From Streptomyces justiciae (GTDB lineage Bacteria > Actinomycetota > Actinomycetes > Streptomycetales > Streptomycetaceae): a stretch of DNA of 64,000 bases. The translations under genes and the position numbers were made by a program. Every line of letters starts with the position of its first letter. Within the stretch, counting starts at the first letter, position 1. The notes beneath the pieces were generated by a model that was given only the letters and a program-made list of their open reading frames with translations, ran no database searches and was not told the origin of the DNA. Shown here in pieces: positions 42,936 through 50,499 of the stretch. Where the stretch lies: the NCBI RefSeq assembly GCF_015163075.1, contig NZ_JADDXU010000003.1:62001-126000 (forward strand), read 5' to 3'.

Positions 42936-43159
42936 GCCCTCACCTCATCCCGGCTCTCAAGTACCGCCGCGATGCTAGTGGTTCACGGTAAGGACTTCTT
43001 GAAGACTCCTCATGTACGCGGCCGAGTCCGCCGATCTGCCGAGCGAGCGGACTACCGAAGCAGCCCCGTCAGCGAGTGTGACCCACACCACAAGCCAAGG
43101 GTGGATAGCGGGACCGGGCCCGACGTCCTTATTAAGGGTGTGAGGGAGGGGCGACGCTG

Positions 43160-43687
43160 ATGAGGCAGGGGCGGTCCGACGCGTTCGACCGGTTCGTGGC
43201 GAACCGGTGGCCGGCCTTGCTGCACCTGGCGCGGCTGCTCACCGGCGGCGACCGGCACCGGGCCGAGGATCTGTTGCAGGAGGCGCTGGTCAAGCTCTGG
43301 TTCGCCTGGCCGCGGGTGGCGGACCAGGCGCCGGAGGCGTACGTGCGCAAGATCCTGGCCCGCGCCGCGGCCCGCTCGGCACGGCGCCGCTGGTGGGGCG
43401 AGCGGCCCACGGACCCGCTCGACCGGCTGCCCGACCCGCCCGAGCCGGCGGACGAGACCGCCGCCGTGGACGAACGGACCCGTCTGGAGGCCATGTTGGC
43501 GCAGCTCCCGGCACGTCAGCGGGCCGCGGTGGTGCTGCGCTACTACCAGGACCTGCCCGAACAGCAGGTGGCGGAGGTGCTGGGCTGCCCGGTGGGGACG
43601 GCCCGCTCGCTCACGGCACGGGGCGTCGGACGGTTGCGGCGGCTGATGGCGGAGACGGCCGAGCCCGTGTCGTCGTCGGCCGAGTGA
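43160..43687 (+). CDS. ECF (SigE-family) RNA polymerase sigma factor
   Basis: 175 residues. Region 2: FDRFVANRWPALLHLARLLTGGDRHRAEDLLQEALVKLWFAWPRV; region 4: LARLPAR-type MLAQLPARQRAAVVLRYYQDLPEQQVAEVLGCPVGTARSLTARGVGRLR. Matches the short Streptomyces SigE-family ECF group. ATG 43160 with GGGAGGGG 8 nt upstream. Followed by a membrane partner and a protein mannosyltransferase in one coupled operon. Confidence 0.93.
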   Translation: MRQGRSDAFDRFVANRWPALLHLARLLTGGDRHRAEDLLQEALVKLWFAWPRVADQAPEAYVRKILARAAARSARRRWWGERPTDPLDRLPDPPEPADETAAVDERTRLEAMLAQLPARQRAAVVLRYYQDLPEQQVAEVLGCPVGTARSLTARGVGRLRRLMAETAEPVSSSAE

Positions 43688-43710
43688 AGGGCGGGGGTGG
43701 AGAGGGAGCC

Positions 43711-44127
43711 ATGGACCACTTGGACCACTTGGACCACTTCGAACAGGAGCTGGCGCGCATGATGCGCGACAGCGGCACCCCGTACGAGGGATACGAGGGA
43801 TATGAGGACCGGCACCGCCGACGCCTGTACGCCGGTGTCCGCGCCCGGCAGCGCACACGACGCGCGTGGATGGCCACCGGTTCGGCGCTGACGATCGCCG
43901 CACTCGGTGCCGTACTGCTGACCCTGCCGAACTCCTTCGCCCAGAACGGCCCCGACCCTCGGGACCCACGCCCGGCCACCTCCGCCGAGCCGCTCCCGAC
44001 CCGCTCGACGGCCGACGACGCCCCGATACCGGCCTTCACATCGAGCACGGCCGTGACATCGAGTACGGCCGTGACATCGACCACGGTCCCGGCGAAGTCA
44101 CCGCGCGGCGGAACCCGTACGACGTGA
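43711..44127 (+). CDS. Membrane partner of the ECF sigma (putative anti-sigma), Ser/Thr-rich outer tail
   Basis: 138 residues. Cytoplasmic part about 1-50 starting with three DHL repeats, one membrane helix at about 53-73, then an extracytoplasmic tail of about 63 residues of which about a third are Ser or Thr, many in STAVTSSTAVTST-type runs with Pro. There is no zinc anti-sigma motif. Position after the sigma gene suggests an anti-sigma factor. ATG 43711 has GGAGAGG 5 nt upstream; a GTG at 43684 overlapping the sigma stop is an alternative. Its stop overlaps the next GTG (GTGA). Confidence 0.78.
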   Translation: MDHLDHLDHFEQELARMMRDSGTPYEGYEGYEDRHRRRLYAGVRARQRTRRAWMATGSALTIAALGAVLLTLPNSFAQNGPDPRDPRPATSAEPLPTRSTADDAPIPAFTSSTAVTSSTAVTSTTVPAKSPRGGTRTT

Positions 44128-45770
44128 TCGACGAGAACACGCAAGCCACCGCTCCCTACCTGCCCCCTTGGGAACAACGCCTACGCCGCTTCGGATACAC
44201 ACCCCGCCCTCACACACCCCTCCGGGACCGCCTGACCGCCCCCTTCCCCCGGCCCTTCGCCCGCTGGTCGGGCTGGGCCGGCCCCCTGCTGGTGGCGGCC
44301 CTGGCCGGGGTCCTGCGCTTCTGGCACCTGGGCACCCCGCACACGGTCGTCTTCGACGAGACGTACTACGCCAAGGACGCCTGGTCGCTCCTGCGCCTCG
44401 GTTACGAGGGCACGTGGCCGGACCGCAAGATCGCCGATCCGCAGATCCTGGCCGACCCGCAGGTGATCCCGCTCTCCGACCCCGGGGTGTTCGTCGCGCA
44501 TCCGCCCGGGGGCAAGTGGGTGATCGCGCTGGGCGAGTGGATGTTCGGTCTGAACCCGTTCGGCTGGCGCTTCCTGACGGCGGTCCTCGGCACGCTGTCG
44601 GTGCTGATGCTGTGCCGCATCGGCCGCCGGCTGTTCCGCTCGACGCTGCTGGGCTGTCTGGCCGGGACGCTGATCGCGCTGGACGGCCTGCACTACGTCA
44701 TGAGCCGCACCGCATTGCTCGACCTGGTCGTCATGTTCTTCGCGCTGGCGGCGTTCGGCTGCCTGCTGATCGACAGGGACAAGGCGCGGGCAAGACTGGC
44801 GTCGTCACTACGTCAGGCCGACGGCCACATACGCCCGGACGCCCACACCGCAACCCGCGCGAGAACCGGACTGCGCCCGTGGCGCCTCGCGGCCGGCGTC
44901 TGCCTGGGCCTGGCGTCCTCGGCCAAGTGGAACGGCCTGTACTTCCTGGCGTTCTTCGCGGCCCTGACCCTGCTGTGGGACGTGGGCGCCCGCCGCATGG
45001 CCGGAGCCCACCACCCTTACCGCGCGGTCCTCCGCAAGGACCTCGGCTGGTCGCTGCTCTCCCTGATCCCGGTGGCCACGGCGACCTACCTGGCCACATG
45101 GACGGGTTGGTTCCGCTCCTCCGACGGCTACGACCGCCACTGGGCGGACGGGCGCGGCGGCCCCTGGTCCTGGATACCGGCCCCGCTGCGCAGCCTGTGG
45201 CACTACGAGCACGGCGTCTACCAGTTCAACGTGAACCTGGACTCGTTCCACAAATACGAGTCGAACCCCTGGAGTTGGCTGGTCCTGGGCCGGCCGGTCC
45301 TCTTCCACTACGAGTCCCCGAAGCCAGGCACAACGGGCTGCCACACGGCACCGAACTGCTCCCAGACGATCCTGGCCCTGGGCACCCCGGCCCTGTGGTG
45401 GACGGCCTGCGCCGCCCTCGCCTACGTCCTCTACCGATGGGCCCTGCGCCGAGACTGGCGAGCCGGCACGATCCTCTGCGGAGCGGCCGCCGGCTACCTC
45501 CCCTGGTTCCTCTACCAGGACCGCACGATCTTCTCCTTCTACGCGGTGGTCCTGGTCCCCTACCTCTGCCTGGCGGTGACGATGCTGCTGGCAGCCCTCC
45601 TGGGCCCACGGAACGCCCCGGAAACCCGCCGCCTCCAAGGCGCGGTCGCGGCCGGCGTGATCGTCCTGCTCATCGCCTGGAACTTCATCTACTTCTTCCC
45701 GCTCTACACGGCCCAGACGATCCCGTACGCGGACTGGCAGGCGCGGATGTGGCTGGAGAGTTGGATCTGA
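44124..45770 (+). CDS. pmt: Protein O-mannosyltransferase (Pmt, GT39)
   Basis: 548 residues, about ten membrane helices. GT39 features: HTVVFDETYYAKDAWSLL with the catalytic Asp-Glu, then VAHPPGGKWVIALGEWMFG, and late KPGTTGCHTAPNCSQTILALG. Uses polyprenyl-phosphate mannose to mannosylate Ser/Thr of secreted proteins during export. GTG 44124 overlaps the stop of the Ser/Thr-rich membrane protein. Streptomyces normally has one pmt gene; here it is coupled to a sigma factor operon. Confidence 0.92.
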   Translation: MIDENTQATAPYLPPWEQRLRRFGYTPRPHTPLRDRLTAPFPRPFARWSGWAGPLLVAALAGVLRFWHLGTPHTVVFDETYYAKDAWSLLRLGYEGTWPDRKIADPQILADPQVIPLSDPGVFVAHPPGGKWVIALGEWMFGLNPFGWRFLTAVLGTLSVLMLCRIGRRLFRSTLLGCLAGTLIALDGLHYVMSRTALLDLVVMFFALAAFGCLLIDRDKARARLASSLRQADGHIRPDAHTATRARTGLRPWRLAAGVCLGLASSAKWNGLYFLAFFAALTLLWDVGARRMAGAHHPYRAVLRKDLGWSLLSLIPVATATYLATWTGWFRSSDGYDRHWADGRGGPWSWIPAPLRSLWHYEHGVYQFNVNLDSFHKYESNPWSWLVLGRPVLFHYESPKPGTTGCHTAPNCSQTILALGTPALWWTACAALAYVLYRWALRRDWRAGTILCGAAAGYLPWFLYQDRTIFSFYAVVLVPYLCLAVTMLLAALLGPRNAPETRRLQGAVAAGVIVLLIAWNFIYFFPLYTAQTIPYADWQARMWLESWI

Positions 45771-45784
45771 GCGGAAGCCGGAGA

Positions 45785-46087
45785 CTACCGGGAACGCCCC
45801 AGCTCCCGATCCAGCACACTCGGCCAGTCCCCATCGGCCAACCCACCGGACACCAGCAGATCCCGCCAGTCCTGCCGCGCGAGCCGGACAGCCGAGCGAA
45901 ACCGGTCCACGTCCCCGTCCGCGATCAACACAGCCGCAGCCAGCAGCCGCTCGGTGTCCTGCCGCGAGCCTTCGAGCTCCCCCGCCAGCACCCGCAGCGC
46001 CCCTTCGATCCCCTTCGCGGCACCAGGCTCCGGAAAGTCCCGCTCGATCCTCGTGTGCAGCCGAGCAGTGATCGGCTCCTCGGCCAT
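45785..46087 (-). CDS. Small hypothetical protein
   Basis: 100 residues, ATG 46087 after AGGGGGACGG. Helical, acidic/basic mix: RLHTRIERDFPEPGAAKGIEGAL...LLAAAVLIADGDVDRFRSAVRLARQDWRDLLV and a final LADGDWPSVLDRELG. I recognise only a conserved actinobacterial hypothetical. Its 3' end converges with pmt (14 bp apart). Confidence 0.8.
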   Translation of the reverse strand: MAEEPITARLHTRIERDFPEPGAAKGIEGALRVLAGELEGSRQDTERLLAAAVLIADGDVDRFRSAVRLARQDWRDLLVSGGLADGDWPSVLDRELGRSR

Positions 46088-46115
46088 GCCGTCCCCCTGT
46101 CTCCGCCGAACCAAA

Positions 46116-46148
46116 AAACCCAGCTCAGAACTGATCTGAGCTGGGTTT
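46116..46148 (-). terminator. Original tRNA-Thr terminator, now displaced
   Basis: 14-bp perfect stem AAACCCAGCTCAGA/TCTGAGCTGGGTTT (46116-46129 with 46135-46148), loop of 5 nt, T-run on the minus strand. It sits 6 bp from the left attachment repeat. Before integration the leftward tRNA-Thr gene would have ended right here. Confidence 0.85.
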
Positions 46149-46153
46149 GAATG

Positions 46154-46196
46154 GAGCCGCCTTCGGGATTCGAACCCGAGACCTACGCATTACGAG
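46154..46196. repeat. Left attachment site (43-bp direct repeat)
   Basis: Identical to 60612-60654 and equal to the 3' part of tRNA-Thr (T arm, acceptor strand and anticodon stem). Beyond 46196 the match ends. This copy is only a tRNA fragment next to the native terminator. Confidence 0.95.
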
Positions 46197-46293
46197 GTCT
46201 ATAGGCGTACAGCGCTGATCAGCGGCTAACGACTCACAGGCCGGGTGACCTGCGGAAACGTGTCCCAGAGACACCCGTAAAACCCCGGCCCTT

Positions 46294-46330
46294 CCCGTTG
46301 CCACATGTACGGCATGTGTACGGCAACGGG
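46294..46330. promoter_or_regulatory. Inverted repeat in the left-arm promoter region
   Basis: CCCGTTGCC (46294-46302) pairs with GGCAACGGG (46322-46330). Between them ACATGTAC and GCATGTGTAC form a second near-palindrome. It lies 76 bp upstream of the first rightward gene: a candidate operator of the left-arm operon or an integrase arm site. The remaining 46197-46405 shows no gene. Confidence 0.5.
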
Positions 46331-46405
46331 GCGGCCCCGGGCGGTGTTACGAGCACCGACCACGGGGCCTACGGCCGGACCCTTCACCAGCAAGGAGTCC
46401 AGACC

Positions 46406-46915
46406 ATGAGCAACACCGTACAGACCTCTGCCCCCGTCGCGTTCCTCGACGGCATCCCGCGGCCGAAGGTGGCCCTCGATGGGCCGGCCGTTGCCCCGGG
46501 CAGCCGACTGGTGCCCGCGAAGGTGGCCCGCGCGAACGAGGGCGGCATCATCGTCTACATCGAGTGCCCGACCTGGTGCACCGAGGACCACGTCGACGAG
46601 TACGTGGCGAACGTCGAGGACGTCATGCACCGCGGAGACCCGGCCCGCGCTGAGGTCGCCTCGTTCCTGAACGACACCACACTGATCTACGCACTCAACG
46701 CGCGCCTCGAGGCCGACCCCATCGCGAAGGACACGCGGCTGCGCGGGGCGCACGTCACCGTGTGGGAGGACGGGGGGCCCGAAACGGCGGAGCTGACGGC
46801 GGATATGGCTGAGGAGCTCGCCGATGACCTGGTCGGCCTCGCGGCCCGTCTGCGGCACCTGGCCCGCACGGTGCGTTTGGCCAACCACGAGGTGCCTGCG
46901 GAGCGTGTGGCATGA
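46406..46915 (+). CDS. DUF6907-type protein
   Basis: 169 residues. Contains ECPTWCTEDHVDEY, the WC-x2-DH signature of the actinobacterial DUF6907 family, and a C-terminal helix MAEELADDLVGLAARLRHLARTV. ATG 46406 follows AAGGAGT. First of five overlapping rightward genes of the element. Function unknown; the Cys/His/Asp cluster may bind metal. Confidence 0.8.
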   Translation: MSNTVQTSAPVAFLDGIPRPKVALDGPAVAPGSRLVPAKVARANEGGIIVYIECPTWCTEDHVDEYVANVEDVMHRGDPARAEVASFLNDTTLIYALNARLEADPIAKDTRLRGAHVTVWEDGGPETAELTADMAEELADDLVGLAARLRHLARTVRLANHEVPAERVA

Positions 46916-47274
46916 GCGAGCCCCGCACCGTGACCCTGACGACCATCGACCACGGCACCGTCACGCTGCCTGAGCCCGACTGGTGCGCCGGCCACCCCGA
47001 CACCCGCGCCTCGTACAAGGTCGACATCTCTCACGACGGTCCCGAGCACACCATCGCCCCCGGCGGCCGCGAGATGTTCAAAGCGCTCCTCACCCAGGCC
47101 CCGTACTCCTCGCAGGACCGCGCCATCGGCCTCTACATCGAGGTCGCCAACCTCACCGGCACCTGCACCCCGGACGAGGTCGAGGAGCTCGCCGACGACC
47201 TCATTGCCGCCGCGGTCCGGCTGCGTGAACTCGGGCTGGAACTCGCCGAGATCCTCCGCAGGGGTGAGCTGTGA
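46912..47274 (+). CDS. Second DUF6907-like protein
   Basis: 120 residues with an ATGA overlap to the previous gene. EPDWCAGHPDTRASYKVDISHDGPEHT keeps the WC...H core and the same C-terminal ELADDLIAAAVRLREL helix as its neighbour, so it looks like a diverged duplicate of the preceding gene. Confidence 0.78.
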   Translation: MSEPRTVTLTTIDHGTVTLPEPDWCAGHPDTRASYKVDISHDGPEHTIAPGGREMFKALLTQAPYSSQDRAIGLYIEVANLTGTCTPDEVEELADDLIAAAVRLRELGLELAEILRRGEL

Positions 47275-47453
47275 GCGCGCGTCCCGTGCGCCGGCCGACC
47301 GAGGACGCCGCGATTGCCGCGGTGTCCCGGTCCCCCCGGCGGCTGCCTCCGGTTGAGGCCATCTTCGCCGACCTCGTTGCCGCGCAGCGCGCGGGCGATC
47401 GGCAGGGCGTGCGCCTGTGCGCTGCGCTCGTCGTGCGGAAGGCAGGCGCGTGA
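47271..47453 (+). CDS. Small basic protein of the element
   Basis: 60 residues, GTG start overlapping the previous stop, stop overlapping the next ATG. Arg-rich start, then PPVEAIFADLVAAQRAGDRQGVRLCAALVV. Tight coupling on both sides supports a real gene; no family recognised. Confidence 0.65.
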   Translation: MSARPVRRPTEDAAIAAVSRSPRRLPPVEAIFADLVAAQRAGDRQGVRLCAALVVRKAGA

Positions 47454-48163
47454 TGGCTGCGATGTCCCGTGCAACGCGTCGCAGTGTGGTGATGCACCTG
47501 TTGCGCACCGGCATGACCGTGCCGCAGGTTGCCGCTGAGCTGGAGGTTTCCCCGGACACCGTCCGCAGGGACGCCGCAGCTGCACGCCAGGACGCACCGC
47601 AGGACGCCGAGGACGCGCAACAGCTGATGCGTCCTGATGCGCTCCCTGTTGCGCCGCAGGTCGGGCAATACGAGCGGGAGACGGACAGCGTCCGCGTCCT
47701 GCTCGCCGAGGCGCTGAGTGCCGAGCAGCTGCACGAGCTCGAGGCGTCCGACTCGGACGCGCCGGTCGACGCGGTTGCGGCCCGCCTCGAGGCTCTCGCC
47801 GACTGGCAGCAGGCGTTGCAGCGCCTCGCGGCCCTGGCCGATGTCGGCGGGTTCCTGGCCGCGGAGCGAGCCGCCTACGAGCGAGCGCGCGCCGAGACCA
47901 ACGCGGCGTTCGTCGGCTGGTGGTTCGACGGGCGCACCCGGATCTCGCAGGACGGCCAGGACACCGCGGCGCAGATGCGTCCCGAGGCGTCCGGTCTGCT
48001 GCTGCCCGAGACACCGCAGATGCGCCGCGACCTCGAGGCGCTGTGCGCCGCGTACAGCGCGCGCCCCGAGGACGCGGCCCGGTTCGCCATCCACCAGGCC
48101 GCGCGGCACGTCCGCGCGTGGCAAGCCGCGCAGCGGCACAACGAGGGGAGGCGGACCGCATGA
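47453..48163 (+). CDS. Helix-turn-helix protein of the element
   Basis: 236 residues. N-terminal homeodomain-like helix-turn-helix MHLLRTGMTVPQVAAELEVSPDTVRRDAAAA, then a long helical, Asp/Ala/Gln-rich body with no known domain. It could be a small-terminase-like or regulatory DNA-binding protein; the former is attractive because an HNH gene follows, as in phage packaging modules, but no large terminase exists here. Confidence 0.75.
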   Translation: MAAMSRATRRSVVMHLLRTGMTVPQVAAELEVSPDTVRRDAAAARQDAPQDAEDAQQLMRPDALPVAPQVGQYERETDSVRVLLAEALSAEQLHELEASDSDAPVDAVAARLEALADWQQALQRLAALADVGGFLAAERAAYERARAETNAAFVGWWFDGRTRISQDGQDTAAQMRPEASGLLLPETPQMRRDLEALCAAYSARPEDAARFAIHQAARHVRAWQAAQRHNEGRRTA

Positions 48164-48819
48164 CGGACCTGCGACTCGTCTACGGCTGCCCGAAGTGGTG
48201 CACGGAGGACCACACGCAGCAGGCCGGGGAGGACCGCGAGCACCACGCCGGCGCAGTCCACGAACTCCGGATGCCGGACGGCCGCCTGCTCGCCGAAGCC
48301 TCGCTCGCCTGGGAGACGGGCACCCCGGTCCCCCAGCTCGTCGTGAGCGGATCCCTGGGCTCGTTCCTCGACGACGTGACGCTCCTGGGCCTCGAGGACG
48401 CTCTCACCTTCGAGGCCGGAGCACAGCGGTTCGCGGCCCACGTCAGCAGCATGACCGGCATCGTGCGAAGCGCCGCAGCGCAGCTGCCGAAGTCGAAGCG
48501 ATCCAACCCGGGGCAGCGGGCGCGTGCGGCATGGCGGGAGACGCGTCTGTACCTCGCCGAGCGCGACGGCCGACGCTGCTTCTACTGCCGCACCGAGTTC
48601 GACAAGCTCAGGGGCGTCACCATCGATCACTACGTGCCCAAGAGCCTGTGGGCGTGCAACCTGCCCGCCAACCTGGTGCTCTCCTGCCGACGCTGCAACC
48701 TCCGCAAGAGCGACAAGCTCACGTGGTCGATGGCGGCCGTCCTGCTCTCCTGGGCTGCCAGGGAGGGAGGCACCGAAAGGGAGCCGGAGACGGCCGATCG
48801 GCTCCTTCCCGCGGCCTGA
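48160..48819 (+). CDS. DUF6907-HNH endonuclease fusion
   Basis: 219 residues. Residues about 1-105 repeat the DUF6907 signature (GCPKWCTEDHTQQ). Residues about 125-200 are an HNH nuclease: CFYC at 140-143, the IDHYVPKSLW His-metal motif at about 155-165, NLVLSCRRCNLRKSDKL with the second zinc pair. ATG 48160 after GGGGAGG. A fusion of this unknown domain to a nuclease suggests DUF6907 guides DNA or protein recognition. Confidence 0.85.
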   Translation: MTDLRLVYGCPKWCTEDHTQQAGEDREHHAGAVHELRMPDGRLLAEASLAWETGTPVPQLVVSGSLGSFLDDVTLLGLEDALTFEAGAQRFAAHVSSMTGIVRSAAAQLPKSKRSNPGQRARAAWRETRLYLAERDGRRCFYCRTEFDKLRGVTIDHYVPKSLWACNLPANLVLSCRRCNLRKSDKLTWSMAAVLLSWAAREGGTEREPETADRLLPAA

Positions 48820-48918
48820 CGGCGCTGCCTCCCTGGCCTCCCTCCGACCTGAATCCGCAGGCCAGCACAGGGAGGCACGGGAGGGAGGCAGACAGGGAGA
48901 ACTCCCTCCCTGCGCGGC

Positions 48919-48954
48919 GCCTCCCTAGCAGCCTCCCTAGCAGCCTCCCTGACA
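48919..48954. repeat. 12-bp iterons (GCCTCCCTAGCA)
   Basis: Three head-to-tail units: 48919-48930, 48931-48942, and a variant 48943-48954 (GCCTCCCTGACA). Related GGGAGGCA/TGCCTCCC motifs also occur several times between about 48767 and 48918, partly in the end of the HNH gene. Confidence 0.7.
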
Positions 48955-48993
48955 GCCGAAGCCCCCGAGACAGCCAGTCTCGGGGGCTTCGGC
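48955..48993. terminator. 16-bp perfect hairpin between convergent element arms
   Basis: 48955-48970 pairs exactly with 48978-48993, loop of 7 nt. It separates the rightward left-arm operon from the leftward XRE gene. Confidence 0.8.
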
Positions 48994-49000
48994 ATGCGTG

Positions 49001-49086
49001 CTGCTAGGTGCTAGGTCGCTGGTCACAGCCGGTATGGGCCGCTAGGGCAGCTGCTAGGCCTAGCAGGGCGGGCCGCTAGGCCTAGC
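49001..49086. repeat. CTAG-rich palindrome cluster
   Basis: CTGCTAGGCCTAGCAG (49051-49066) is a 16-bp perfect palindrome, followed by GCTAGGCCTAGC (49075-49086). GCTAGGTGCTAGGTCG precedes them. With the iterons, nine CTAG tetramers fall within 166 bp, although CTAG is strongly avoided in Streptomyces DNA. Confidence 0.75.
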
Positions 49087-49088
49087 AG

Positions 49089-49850
49089 CTACTCGGGCGC
49101 CCGGCTGTACGCCTCCAGCGTCGCCTTGCTCGTCGAGGCGTCCATGAGCCGCAGCTCCCACGGGCCGGTGTTCACGTCGAACTCCTTGCCGAAGCCGACC
49201 CACTTACCGGCCATGCGCCGCCCTGTGGGCTCCACGAGCATCTGGAGCGCGCCGAAGTACCGGGCGCCCCGGTAGTAGCCCTCGGCGGCCGTCTGCTCGG
49301 TCCACGTACCGGTCACGGTCGCACCGTCCAGCTGGAGATCGAGGGTCAGCGGACTGTCCGGGTTGAGCGAGCCGTTCGGCAGGCTGCGGCCCGTGATGCG
49401 GTTGCCGTGCTGGAGCAGCACGACGTAGTGCTTGCCGGTGAAGCTGGAGTCGCGTCCCGAGCTGAAGTACTCGTACCTCGACAGCCAGACGCCCGAGTAG
49501 TTGCCGCGGGGTGCCGTCTGCGGCACGGCCGCGGCGCTGGCCGAGGGGATGCCCACAGGCGAGTCCTGGAGATCGTGGCCCCCCTGGCCGTCGTCGGCTA
49601 CCCGGGCGAGCGCGGAGGCGGCGAAGCCGAGGGCGTCGATCGGCATGCCGGTGACGCGCTCCAGGGCGCGGGCGTACAGGGGCCGCGGGGCGCCCGTGGT
49701 GCCGTCCTCCCAGCGCTGCACGAGCCGCTTGGAGGCGTCGTTGGGTTCGCCCACAGCGGTGCCGGACTCGCGCAGAGCTCGGGCGAACTCGTCCTGACTC
49801 ATGAGCAGCCCCATACGGACTGCCCGAAGGGTGCTGTTCGGGGTCGTCAT
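49089..49850 (-). CDS. XRE-family regulator with a C-terminal beta-rich domain
   Basis: 253 residues. Helix-turn-helix at about 8-65 (STLRAVRMGLLMSQDEFARALRESG...SKRLVQRWEDG). A spacer of about 45 residues leads to a C-terminal domain of about 130 residues starting NYSGVWLSRYEYFSSGRDSSF, with GNRITGRSLPNG and TVTGTWTEQT, which looks like a small beta-barrel ligand sensor. Divergent from the 50032 operon and probably its repressor. Confidence 0.82.
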   Translation of the reverse strand: MTTPNSTLRAVRMGLLMSQDEFARALRESGTAVGEPNDASKRLVQRWEDGTTGAPRPLYARALERVTGMPIDALGFAASALARVADDGQGGHDLQDSPVGIPSASAAAVPQTAPRGNYSGVWLSRYEYFSSGRDSSFTGKHYVVLLQHGNRITGRSLPNGSLNPDSPLTLDLQLDGATVTGTWTEQTAAEGYYRGARYFGALQMLVEPTGRRMAGKWVGFGKEFDVNTGPWELRLMDASTSKATLEAYSRAPE

Positions 49851-49880
49851 GCGATCAACGGTAGAGCTTCACGCTGCGGA

Positions 49881-49922
49881 ATGACACCGAAATGACGCCT
49901 GCCGTGTCGTCGCTATGACGCC
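49881..49922. promoter_or_regulatory. Phased ATGACGCC half-sites
   Basis: ATGACACC (49881), ATGACGCC (49892) and ATGACGCC (49915) point the same way, 11 and 23 bp apart, so on one DNA face. They lie 31-72 bp upstream of the XRE start in the divergent gap, a likely operator for that XRE protein. Confidence 0.5.
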
Positions 49923-50031
49923 GCATCCGTCGTCGCGCGGTGTGGCGTGACGAGGCGAACGTGACCAGTGACGAAAGCCCCGCAGGCCGCGCGAACGGCC
50001 CCGGGGCATTGGCCGACTGGTTGGAGTCGAC

Positions 50032-50229
50032 ATGGCCGAGAGTACTCAGGACACCGCCGCCGTGCGCAACCCTTCCGGGCACGGCTGGTGCGCGTGGCAC
50101 GAGAACTACGCCAGAGACGTTCGGCTGATCAGTGTGGTCGAGCAGAGCTCCGGCTCGGGCTGGAACCTGTTCGCGTGCCGCCCCTGCCGTCAGGCGTATG
50201 AGCTCGTGCCGTTCGCCGACCGGCCATGA
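50032..50229 (+). CDS. Small Cys-containing element protein
   Basis: 65 residues, ATG 50032. GHGWCAWHENYARD and FACRPCRQAYELVPFAD: a C-x2-H and a C-x2-C pair suggest a zinc-knuckle. The stop overlaps the next ATG. No family recognised. Confidence 0.65.
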   Translation: MAESTQDTAAVRNPSGHGWCAWHENYARDVRLISVVEQSSGSGWNLFACRPCRQAYELVPFADRP

Positions 50230-50441
50230 GCCAGCGGCTGCACGACCTCCCCGAGCCGCCACCCGCCAACGAGCTGGGCTACGCCGCGTACAGCGGCTGG
50301 GCCTGCTGCTGGTGCGGCAAGAGCCTCCTCGGCATGAGGGGCACCGTGTCCGCGGGCATCTCCCGCGGCCGCCAGGGCGCTCACGTCCTCGACATGGAGG
50401 TCTACTGCTGCCCGGACTGCGCTGCCGCCCGGCGGCGATAG
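50226..50441 (+). CDS. Small zinc-ribbon protein of the element
   Basis: 71 residues, ATGA overlap. WACCWCGKSLLGMRGTVSAG ... YCCPDCAAARR: two CxxC knuckles typical of a zinc ribbon. With the preceding gene it forms a two-gene rightward unit divergent from the XRE regulator. Confidence 0.7.
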   Translation: MSQRLHDLPEPPPANELGYAAYSGWACCWCGKSLLGMRGTVSAGISRGRQGAHVLDMEVYCCPDCAAARRR

Positions 50442-50499
50442 GCGCCCGCCCGCCCTCGGCACCCCATGCCTCACGAGGGTGGGCGGGTCTCGGGCGCCT
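50440..50499 (+). terminator. Bulged hairpin ending the two-gene unit
   Basis: AGGCGCCCG (50440-50448) pairs with CGGGCGCCT (50491-50499) and the adjacent CCCGCCC with GGGCGGG (50481-50487), with a 3-nt bulge. It begins at the last base but one of the zinc-ribbon gene's stop. Confidence 0.65.

Noticed and set aside
42972..43160. Possible 62-codon gene upstream of the ECF sigma factor
   Set aside because: Its codon use is unlike the neighbours (CTA, low third-position GC), it has no ribosome site, and it overlaps the sigma start; more likely the promoter/leader region.
47453..48163. Small terminase subunit
   Set aside because: A helix-turn-helix protein next to an HNH gene suggests a packaging module, but there is no large terminase or portal nearby and the body of the protein has no terminase features, so the name is not justified.
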